Source: Desulfobacteraceae bacterium (lineage in GTDB: Bacteria > Desulfobacterota > Desulfobacteria > Desulfobacterales > Desulfobacteraceae). Taken from it: 30,180 nucleotides of DNA. Of this stretch, positions 23,491 to 30,180 are shown one piece after another. Each line of letters opens with the position of its first letter. Positions within the stretch are counted from its first letter, which is position 1. The notes under the pieces are model-generated. The model saw only the letters and a list, made by a program, of their open reading frames with translations, was not told where the DNA came from and searched no databases. The translations under genes were made by a program, and so were the position numbers. The DNA lies in the NCBI GenBank assembly GCA_022712835.1, contig JAFLJU010000306.1:1-30180 (forward strand), read 5' to 3'.

Positions 23491-25224
23491 ATGGGTTCAA
23501 AAGCGGATGAAAGCAACGCGCTTGATACGTTAAGACTATTGCTGCTCAATCCTGAAAAAGAGCAGCTCCAGAAGATAGAAAATCGTCTGGATGATCCAAT
23601 TACGAGGGCAAAAGAACTGAGTCAGTCGTTGCCAGATGCCATCTCGTTATCTGTATTAGAGGGGAATAAATTATCCCGGGTTCTCCAACCTGTGATCGAC
23701 GCCTCACTAAAAGTGTCTGTCCAAAATAATCCCAGGGCATTTGCAGACGCTATCTCTCCTGCGCTGGGTCCGGGAATTCGGAAGGCCATCTCATCGACCA
23801 TCATGGGAATGATCCAATCCCTTAACCAGATGTTAAATCACAGCGTTTCCATCCAGGGCATGAAATGGCGATTTGAGGCCTTTCGAACCCGAAAACAATT
23901 TGCTGAAATTGTTTTGCTCCATACCCTTGTTTACCAGGTGGAGCAGATCTTTTTAATCCATGGGGAATCCGGTATTGTTCTGGACCATGTGGTTGCAAAA
24001 GATATCATTATACAGGACCCGGACTTGGTATCTGGGATGTTGACAGCAATCCAGGATTTTGTCAAAGATTCCTTTAACACACAAGATGATCTTGAAACCC
24101 TGCGCATGGGATCGGACAGAAGTGTCTGGATTGAAAAAGGAGAGCACGCCCTTATCGCCGCGGTAATAAGAGGAAACCCTCCCCTTGATATGCGTACGTA
24201 TTACCGGAGGCTGCTTGAAAAAATTCATATCAAGTCCGGCAGGGCTTTGGAAGAATTTGATGGAGATCCATTGCCTTTTTCAATCTTCCGGGAAGAATTA
24301 AAGGATGGGTTGCAATCCCAGGAAAAGAAAGAGAAAAAACGAACCTCGCCTTTTCTTTGGTGTATTCTTCTGGTGATTATCGCGGGGATTGGGTTTTGGG
24401 GAGTTTCGGCGTTTAAAAAAAATCAAACATGGCATCGCTATTTAGGTCGGCTTGAGGCCCAAAAAGGTCTGATTATACTCTCGGCACAAAAAACCGGGGG
24501 GCGATATCAAGTTTTTGGCCTTCGGGATCCCCTGGCAATAGATCCTGCAAGTTTGCTTCCCCAGAGCGACGAAAATCCTATTCCAATTGTAAGCCGGTGG
24601 AAGAAATTTTACAGCCTTGATCCGCAATTTGTTTTTCAACGGGTAGAAAAAATCTTGGCCCCCCCGGAAACCATAAAATTGGAACTATCTGGAAATTTAA
24701 TAATTGCAAAGGGCCAAGCCGGGCAGGATTGGATCACCCGGTTTCAAAACCTGTCCCCCACCATTCCGGGGATCAATGCCTACAATGATGAAATGATCCA
24801 AAACATGGATATCAAATCTCTGGATATTGCCTTAAAAGAGCTTGTGGGCATACGGATTTATTTTGAGAACAATAGTATAGAGTTCTTCGAGGGCCAGGAA
24901 TCCGTATTGGAGCAAACCATAAACCTGATTCATAATATCGGCAAATTGCAGTCCAAAGCCTTACGGCCGGTCCAGATTATTATTCTGGGGCACACCGATT
25001 CTTCGGGTAATGAGAAACAGAACCAGAAACTTAGCAGGGATAGGGCTGAAAAAATTTTTAGTCACCTGATCTTACAGGGAATAAGTCCAGCGTTTCTTTC
25101 CGTTTTAGGTGTCGGGACAAAAATCCCCATCGCTAAAGAAAGCCGTACTGAAGGCAAACAACTGAACAGAGCCGTAACATTTAAACCATTTTTTTTAGAC
25201 TTAGCAAAGGGCCGTTCTCAATGA
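23491..25224 (+). CDS. OmpA/MotB-type inner-membrane protein with large cytoplasmic domain
   Basis: A 577-residue protein. The N-terminal part (1-285) is soluble and conserved-looking, with LRLLLLNPEKEQL (14-26), MIQSLNQMLNHSVSIQGMKWRFEA (107-130) and SGMLTAIQDFVKDSF (181-195); I recall such domains in cyanobacterial OmpA-family proteins, but they have no standard name. One membrane helix lies at 288-307. The periplasmic part ends in an OmpA-like peptidoglycan-binding domain (about 450-560) with GHTDSSG and LSRDRAEKI. The protein thus links the cell wall with the cytoplasm. Its stop overlaps the GTPase start by four bases (ATGA), a sign of tight coupling. Confidence 0.9.
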   Translation: MGSKADESNALDTLRLLLLNPEKEQLQKIENRLDDPITRAKELSQSLPDAISLSVLEGNKLSRVLQPVIDASLKVSVQNNPRAFADAISPALGPGIRKAISSTIMGMIQSLNQMLNHSVSIQGMKWRFEAFRTRKQFAEIVLLHTLVYQVEQIFLIHGESGIVLDHVVAKDIIIQDPDLVSGMLTAIQDFVKDSFNTQDDLETLRMGSDRSVWIEKGEHALIAAVIRGNPPLDMRTYYRRLLEKIHIKSGRALEEFDGDPLPFSIFREELKDGLQSQEKKEKKRTSPFLWCILLVIIAGIGFWGVSAFKKNQTWHRYLGRLEAQKGLIILSAQKTGGRYQVFGLRDPLAIDPASLLPQSDENPIPIVSRWKKFYSLDPQFVFQRVEKILAPPETIKLELSGNLIIAKGQAGQDWITRFQNLSPTIPGINAYNDEMIQNMDIKSLDIALKELVGIRIYFENNSIEFFEGQESVLEQTINLIHNIGKLQSKALRPVQIIILGHTDSSGNEKQNQKLSRDRAEKIFSHLILQGISPAFLSVLGVGTKIPIAKESRTEGKQLNRAVTFKPFFLDLAKGRSQ

Positions 25225-25718
25225 TCAAGAAAAAAGTCTGCATGCTCGGGGCATTTGCCGTGGGCAAAACCAGCCTTGTCCAAAGGTATGTCCACAGCAT
25301 TTTTTCCGATAAATACCACACAACCGTTGGCGTGAAAATAGAGAAAGCACAGGTGAATATCGACAATACCCATGTGGATCTTATTATTTGGGATCTCCAT
25401 GGAGAGGATGACTTCCAACATGTCCGGCTTTCCTATTTGAAGGGATCGGCAGGCTTCATTTATGTTGTGGATGGAACCCGGGAGGCAACCTTGATAACCG
25501 CGATGAATTTAAAAGAAATCGTGGAAAGAACAATTGGAAAACTTCCCTTTGTTCTTGTTATTAATAAATTGGATTTAGAAGACCAATGGGAACTTGCTCC
25601 CTCGATCATGGAGGAACTTTCCGATCAGGGCATAACGGTGATGAAAGCCAGCGCAAAAACTGGGACACAGGTTGAGCAGATATTTCAATTCCTGACTAAA
25701 AAAATGATGGAAGCATAA
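25221..25718 (+). CDS. Ras/Rab-like small GTPase
   Basis: A 165-residue GTPase of the Ras superfamily. G1 GAFAVGKT (10-17), G2 threonine T34/T35 before VGVKI, G3 WDLHGED (57-63), G4 NKLD (115-118), G5 ASAKTG (143-148). The usual catalytic Gln after the G3 glycine is Glu62, so intrinsic hydrolysis may be low or depend on a partner. There is no C-terminal lipidation motif. It overlaps the OmpA-type gene and directly abuts the kinase gene (TAAATG), so all three are made together. It probably switches signal flow between the membrane protein and the kinase; no MglB/Roadblock protein is nearby. Confidence 0.93.
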   Translation: MIKKKVCMLGAFAVGKTSLVQRYVHSIFSDKYHTTVGVKIEKAQVNIDNTHVDLIIWDLHGEDDFQHVRLSYLKGSAGFIYVVDGTREATLITAMNLKEIVERTIGKLPFVLVINKLDLEDQWELAPSIMEELSDQGITVMKASAKTGTQVEQIFQFLTKKMMEA

Positions 25719-27482
25719 ATGTCGGATTCCACAGCCCATATATTGGAAAAAATATGTTTTCAGGTATTCAAGGATTGCAGCCTTGCCTATTTCATTACCG
25801 ATAAGCTTGGTAAAATATTTCAATGGGGGGGGGATCTTGCCGCCCTGAATATGTCATCCCCCGGGGAAGACTATTACCTTTCTGATGTGGTTCTTTTCAT
25901 GGAAGGTGTTTTGCCCTTAGAAGAAGAATCCATGGAGTTCTCCTGTATCAAAATGCCTTTTGATGTCTGCGTGGATGCGCTCCTTTTTGAAATTGACAAT
26001 GGTTATGGGCTGATTGTGTGGGATGCAACAAAAAAGGAAGCCTATTTGACACAGACACAACAAAGATGCAATGAGCTCAGTCTTTTGATAGAGCAACAGA
26101 AAAATCGCATGATTCATCCCCCGGGTAAATATATTGGGGGGAAAAAAGATCCGTTTATGGAAGATCTTTTCCAGGCACTTAATTTTGTTGTTCTGGAAAT
26201 GAACCCCCAGGGCTATTTTGTTCTCATCGGTATCCCTCCCCCATGGATTCGACAAATTCCCCAATCAAGTCAGATTCTGTCCGGAAAGCCCTATGAAGAA
26301 GATGTCTTTAGTTTCCTCGGAAATTTTATTCAGGATTCAAAAGCACAATGGTCAAAAAATCAAACCAAAACCTTGAAATCAGGAATTTGGCTTGAAAAGG
26401 ATGAGAGAGACCAGGAGCTTTTACTCGAAGCAACCGCCATTGATATTCAGGGAAGAAAACTAATCATCATCGCCCAGGATGTCTGTGATCCCAATGAAAA
26501 GCAATCCATTATCCAAAAAGGAAGAAACCTTGCCCTGCATTATCATGATCTGAAACGGTCCGGGCAAAAGCTACGGGGTCAGCATGATGAATTGGAATTG
26601 CGTGTGAAAGAAAGAACCCGGGACTTGGAAGAGGCCAATCGACAATTGGCAAGAGAGCTGAAAGAACGGAAAAAAGTTGAACAAGAGCGCGAGGAAGTCT
26701 CCCGTCAATTGCGTCAGTCCCAAAAAATGGAGGCTATTGGAACACTGGCAGGTGGTATCGCCCATGATTTCAATAATATCTTGTCTGCCATCATGGGGTT
26801 TACGGAATTATCCCTTTTTGAAACCCAGGAGGGGTCAACGTTAAGGTCAATGCTGGAAAAGATTCTTCGGTCATCCAATCGTGCAAAGGAATTGGTCCAG
26901 CAGATTCTTACCTTTAGTCATCAAAGTGAATATGAAAAAAAGCCCTTGAAGTTACGATCGATCATCATCGAAGTGCTTGATCTTATCCGGGTGTCTATTC
27001 CCCCATCCATTGATATCAAAAAAGATCTGCAAAGCCATTCCCATGTTCTTGCAGATCAAACCCAAATGCATCAGGTTATTATGAATTTATGTACCAATGC
27101 CTGGTATGCCATGAAGGAAAATGGGGGTACCCTTGGGATAACGCTTGCGGATGTTGATATTTTCCCGGAGGACCAAGGGGCATCTGGTGAATTATCCCCC
27201 GGCCGCTATGTGATGCTGACGATTCAGGATACGGGGTGTGGTATTCGGCCGGAGTTAATTGAAAAAATTTTTGACCCCTATTTTACAACAAAGGAGAAGG
27301 ACAAAGGGACAGGACTCGGGCTATCGGTTGTCCACGGCATTGTGGCTAAATCCAAGGGGCATATTGCCATCAACAGCCAATTGGGAAAGGGGAGTGAATT
27401 TTCCGTATATCTGCCCTTGTTTGGTGTGCCCGGTAAACCTATGGTGGAAAAAGAATACTTGAGGGTTGGTAATAATGAGTGA
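25719..27482 (+). CDS. PAS histidine kinase, receiver domain lost
   Basis: A 587-residue cytoplasmic kinase. Two PAS-like regions (about 15-105 and 150-255), a coiled coil (268-335), HisKA with H349 in GIAHDFNNIL, HATPase with N460, DTGCGI (504-509), YFTTKEKDKGTGLGLS (521-536). The protein ends LRVGNNE, just where a hybrid kinase would run into its receiver, and after the stop TGA the same frame continues as the last part of a receiver. So it was probably a hybrid kinase before a deletion. Kinase motifs look intact. Last intact gene of the coiled-coil/OmpA/GTPase operon; it starts directly after the GTPase stop. Confidence 0.92.
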   Translation: MSDSTAHILEKICFQVFKDCSLAYFITDKLGKIFQWGGDLAALNMSSPGEDYYLSDVVLFMEGVLPLEEESMEFSCIKMPFDVCVDALLFEIDNGYGLIVWDATKKEAYLTQTQQRCNELSLLIEQQKNRMIHPPGKYIGGKKDPFMEDLFQALNFVVLEMNPQGYFVLIGIPPPWIRQIPQSSQILSGKPYEEDVFSFLGNFIQDSKAQWSKNQTKTLKSGIWLEKDERDQELLLEATAIDIQGRKLIIIAQDVCDPNEKQSIIQKGRNLALHYHDLKRSGQKLRGQHDELELRVKERTRDLEEANRQLARELKERKKVEQEREEVSRQLRQSQKMEAIGTLAGGIAHDFNNILSAIMGFTELSLFETQEGSTLRSMLEKILRSSNRAKELVQQILTFSHQSEYEKKPLKLRSIIIEVLDLIRVSIPPSIDIKKDLQSHSHVLADQTQMHQVIMNLCTNAWYAMKENGGTLGITLADVDIFPEDQGASGELSPGRYVMLTIQDTGCGIRPELIEKIFDPYFTTKEKDKGTGLGLSVVHGIVAKSKGHIAINSQLGKGSEFSVYLPLFGVPGKPMVEKEYLRVGNNE

Positions 27483-27665
27483 ATCCTGTGTTCAGGGTAT
27501 AGCGATGATATTGATGTGGCCCAATTAAAAAAGATGGGGATTACCCAATATCTGATGAAACCCATCGGAATAAAGGATCTGGCCAGGGAGATTAAATGGG
27601 CATTGTCGAAATCAGCCCCTGGGAAAATAGTCCCTGGAGAATCAGATGGGAAACGCTTTATTTAA
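27483..27665 (+). pseudogene. Remnant of the receiver domain of the upstream kinase
   Basis: Sixty codons in the same frame as the kinase, directly after its TGA stop. The translation begins ILCSGYSDDIDVAQLKKMG and contains LMKPI with the conserved receiver lysine; it aligns with PVILCTGFSKKINMKNYQKMG...YLMKPF of the hybrid kinase encoded at 20783-22462. The acidic pocket and the phospho-acceptor Asp are absent, so about 80 residues at the front of the domain are missing. There is no start codon with a ribosome-binding site. Confidence 0.85.
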
Positions 27666-27742
27666 TCCTTGATGGGGGGAGTGCTTTTGGTTTATAAGAA
27701 GGGGCTCAGGCGTTTGATAATAACCCTAGGAACCCCAAGAAT

Positions 27743-28339
27743 ATGCCGGAATTGATTGAACGACAGATACTGCTCAATGCAAAAGATTTTAAACGTTTCT
27801 GGAAAGAGAGGGGGCCCTTTAAATATGCCCTGTCCAGCAATGAATTTCCCTCCATATTGCTGGAACCGGAAGAATGGATTTTTGGCAATGACATCCATTT
27901 ATTGTTAAAAGAATTGATGCAGTTTGATCAGAAGAAAATGGCCTTTGTCCAGGCGCCTTTTAATCCGAAGAATAAGGGCATTTTAAGGCCCGAGGGCTTA
28001 AGCCCCTGGAAGATTAATCATTTTCCTGAACAATGGAACCGGGTTGTTTGCGATCTTTTTGTTCCCGAAGGGCATTTAACCTGTTTGGTCATGGACAGGG
28101 CAAGAAACTCGGAAAATATAGACCAGTCCACCCAGTGTTTGGACGGTGCTTCTGAAAAACAAACAATAGAAAAACAAGCGGTGGAAAAGGCATTTTTTCA
28201 ATTGCTTGAACAAGAGCTTGAAACCATGGGATATCTTTTGCTTAAACCCCATGGAAAGTCAAGTGATGCTTCCCATGCAGCAATAGACACTTATCTTTCA
28301 GAGTGGGAGGAAGATGACCGAGAGGCCGGACTGTTCTGA
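27743..28339 (+). CDS. Hypothetical acidic protein
   Basis: A 198-residue soluble protein that I do not recognise. It has no signal peptide or membrane segment. It begins ELIERQILLNAKDFKRFWKERG, has a Trp/Pro-containing centre (EPEEWIFGNDIHLLL, SPWKINHFPEQW, residues 41-97) and an acidic C-terminus (SEWEEDDREAGLF). No catalytic motif is apparent. The ribosome-binding site is weak (AGGA about 12 bases before the ATG). It lies 77 bp after the receiver remnant on the same strand and may be the last gene of the GTPase/kinase operon. It converges with the ATP-grasp gene, 10 bp apart. Confidence 0.72.
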   Translation: MPELIERQILLNAKDFKRFWKERGPFKYALSSNEFPSILLEPEEWIFGNDIHLLLKELMQFDQKKMAFVQAPFNPKNKGILRPEGLSPWKINHFPEQWNRVVCDLFVPEGHLTCLVMDRARNSENIDQSTQCLDGASEKQTIEKQAVEKAFFQLLEQELETMGYLLLKPHGKSSDASHAAIDTYLSEWEEDDREAGLF

Positions 28340-28349
28340 GATACAATGA

Positions 28350-29138
28350 TTATATCTGGTTTTCGTCAATCAGGTGAATAAGCAGATTCCTATAGTCAAT
28401 CCCTGCCTTTTGAAATCCTTTTGTTCCATATTTCATATTGCCTTCCAGCACATAGAAATCGTTGTTTGACTGTACAATGTCAATCCCCACATCATTCCAT
28501 CCACATTTTTTTGCCGTTAAAAGTGCCAGGTCCAGGGCTTTTTGGGGCAGGGGATCAAAACTGATTTCACCCCCCTGGGACAGGTTGGTTTTAAATGCAT
28601 CTGGCTTTGCAATCCGCCAATATCCCAATGCGACCCGGTTGCCGATCACAATGATTCTCATGTCCCGGTCAATGGGCAGATATTCCTGAATATAGGCCGG
28701 TCCTTTTTCGTTTAAATATTGTTGCAGATCCTCCGGGGTTTGGATGAGATAAACCCCGAGCCCCTTTGCAGATCCCCTGGGGATTTTTGCAATAAAGGGG
28801 AATCTGAACTTTCTTAATATCTGTTTTTTTTGTCGGGGCCCATAAAAAATTTTGGTCCGGGGATGGGGAAGGTCCAGCATTTGAAATATGGCAGTTTGCT
28901 TGATTTTATCCATGGCAAATTTATAGGTGTGGTAGCTGGGAAAGGTTTCTTTTCCCATGGCATTAAACAGGTCTGCATAAAAGGCTGTGGGGTAATAAAC
29001 TTTGGGTGCCAAAACAAGCTGTTCTTGTTCGTCGGGGGTGTAATCTGAAAAATTGGGTTTAAATCCGAGGGTATGGATTTGGGAACATCTTTTTAATCGG
29101 GCACCAATGGCTATGGGTCTGTGTCCCTGCTCTTTCAT
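28350..29138 (-). CDS. RimK-like ATP-grasp family protein
   Basis: A 262-residue protein with the ATP-grasp pattern: AKIPRGSAKGLGVYLI (the Gly-rich nucleotide loop, near 137-152), YIQEYLPIDRDMRIIVIG (near 169-186), VGIDIV and YVLEGNMKYG near the end. Family members join a carboxylate to an amine or thiol with ATP; RimK itself adds glutamate to ribosomal protein S6. The usual N-terminal domain is short here. The substrate cannot be told. The start overlaps the stop of the HEAT/receiver gene by four bases (ATGA), so it may modify or work with that protein. Confidence 0.85.
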   Translation of the reverse strand: MKEQGHRPIAIGARLKRCSQIHTLGFKPNFSDYTPDEQEQLVLAPKVYYPTAFYADLFNAMGKETFPSYHTYKFAMDKIKQTAIFQMLDLPHPRTKIFYGPRQKKQILRKFRFPFIAKIPRGSAKGLGVYLIQTPEDLQQYLNEKGPAYIQEYLPIDRDMRIIVIGNRVALGYWRIAKPDAFKTNLSQGGEISFDPLPQKALDLALLTAKKCGWNDVGIDIVQSNNDFYVLEGNMKYGTKGFQKAGIDYRNLLIHLIDENQI

Positions 29139-30180
29139 GGCACCTTAATCCAGGATTTGATTTGGCTGATGGTCGCTGGGAAATTACAATACAGATTTAC
29201 CGTTGCTCTTTTTAATTCGGCCGCTAACTTTGTTTCGGAAAGATCTTGCTGAAGGGAGGATATGATAATGGGCAATTCCTTTGGGGAATAAATCTCCCTG
29301 ATTTCCCGGGCAAATTCAAGTCCCGTCATGTCATTGAGAAAAAGGTCACAGACAATGGCAACGGGTTTTTCAGACAAAATGGTTTCAAAGGCTTCCTGGG
29401 TGACGGTAAAATTTTGGGTCCCATGGCCGCAGGTATGGATCAGTTTGGTGTAGACATCCAGATAGGCTTGTGATGAACTGACGAGGATGAAATCCCCTTG
29501 TTTAAGGGCGCGTTGATCCTTGATACGGGTATATTTTTGTACGGTTGATTTTAGGTTTCGTTTCTCAAGCACTTCTATAAATGATTCGATAACGGGTAAG
29601 GAAGCGTTTTTGTCAATATAATTTGAGCAAATATAGCAAAAGGTGTCCGAGATCATCAATGCGTCCATGAGATTTGTGGCCCGGGCATCCATAATGGTTT
29701 GAACTATAACCTCACCGGCTTTGGTGCCGGACTCAATTGCGCTTTTTATTTGGGCCACAATATCCTTTGAACAATGCCGTTCCAAAACATTTATTGCGGC
29801 TATTCGGACATACATGGACGAGTGGGATATCCCTCGGATAATTCCGGCGGCAGATTCCAATGCGGGAAATGCCGCCAGGGCATTATAAACGGCAAATTGG
29901 ATTTTCGGATCAATTTTTTTTGATGAGAGAATCGCAAAAAGGCTTTTGATGGATTGTTTGGGAATGGTTTTTGTCGTTAGTTCCAGCAGGTTGACAACCA
30001 GGTCATGGTTTAGATCCTCCAACTTGGTGATGCTTGTCGCCAGTGCCTTTGCCACCCGAGGGCCACGGGTGGCAAAATAGTTTGCGGCCTGATATCTGTT
30101 CTCTATCGTATCCGAGGCCAGAAGACTTAAGTTTTGGGTAAAGGCGTTTATATTGTTTTGGGATTCAATTTCGTCGGGTG
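29135..30180 (-). CDS. HEAT-repeat protein with degenerate C-terminal receiver, partial
   Basis: The frame is open to the right edge, so the N-terminus lies outside. The GTG at 30055 is unlikely to be the start, because coding sequence continues upstream with NRYQAANYFATRGPRVAKAL. The visible N-terminal part (about 200 residues) consists of helical HEAT-like repeats, e.g. PKIQFAVYNALAAFPALESA and MYVRIAAINVLERH. The C-terminal 120 residues have the receiver fold: FILVSSSQ where the acidic pair should be, IVCDLFLNDMTGLEFAREI with the phospho-acceptor Asp, and LYCNFPATISQ where Lys-Pro should be. Loss of acidic pair and lysine suggests a pseudo-receiver. Coupled to the ATP-grasp gene downstream. 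Confidence 0.82.
   Translation of the reverse strand, partial: PDEIESQNNINAFTQNLSLLASDTIENRYQAANYFATRGPRVAKALATSITKLEDLNHDLVVNLLELTTKTIPKQSIKSLFAILSSKKIDPKIQFAVYNALAAFPALESAAGIIRGISHSSMYVRIAAINVLERHCSKDIVAQIKSAIESGTKAGEVIVQTIMDARATNLMDALMISDTFCYICSNYIDKNASLPVIESFIEVLEKRNLKSTVQKYTRIKDQRALKQGDFILVSSSQAYLDVYTKLIHTCGHGTQNFTVTQEAFETILSEKPVAIVCDLFLNDMTGLEFAREIREIYSPKELPIIISSLQQDLSETKLAAELKRATVNLYCNFPATISQIKSWIKVP

Overview
The window reads as chromosomal DNA of a Gram-negative sulfate reducer of the Desulfobacterota, most likely the Desulfobacterales (Desulfobacter/Desulfobacula-like). This is inferred from the moderate GC content, the large load of PAS/HAMP histidine kinases and NtrC-type regulators, the Gld-type ABC cluster ending in a DUF4340 gene, and the biotin-uptake operon led by birA. 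No marker gene fixes the genus. No rRNA, tRNA, CRISPR array, transposase or phage gene is visible.

Layout: 1-1816 (minus strand) is the head of the division and cell-wall (dcw) cluster, mraZ-rsmH-ftsL-ftsI, with MraZ-box-like repeats before mraZ. 2248-2676 is a stand-alone receiver protein. 3011-7828 (minus) is a four-gene Gld-type ABC export/auxiliary operon (ATPase, permease, GldG-like, DUF4340), preceded by a protein that looks like a duplicated ribbon-helix-helix domain (7888-8463). 8702-9844 is a membrane diguanylate cyclase and 9982-11307 is a CHASE4-HAMP sensor ending in a Cys4 tail. 11687-14696 (minus) is birA-bioY-bioM-bioN, with a perfect 17-bp inverted repeat (BirA operator) over the birA start codon. 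14896-19813 holds an NtrC-type regulator convergent with a histidine kinase that follows a lipoprotein oligopeptide-binding protein, probably one sensory unit.

The most unusual non-coding stretch is 20022-20783. A 31-codon gene for a secreted Gly-rich peptide, on the minus strand, and a hybrid histidine kinase, on the plus strand, are divergent. Each has a sigma-54 (-24/-12) promoter match, and the roughly 415 bp between them carries dyads and four TGTGCA half-sites that look like enhancer sites.

22846-27665 (plus) is a compact operon: coiled-coil protein, inner-membrane OmpA/MotB-type protein with a large cytoplasmic domain, Ras/Rab-like small GTPase, and PAS histidine kinase. The last is followed in frame by the tail of a receiver domain whose front part has been deleted. 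This is the best candidate for a little-described system: an envelope-anchored OmpA protein coupled through a small GTPase to a kinase. The window closes with an unknown acidic protein, a RimK-like ATP-grasp protein, and a HEAT-repeat protein with a degenerate receiver that runs off the right edge.
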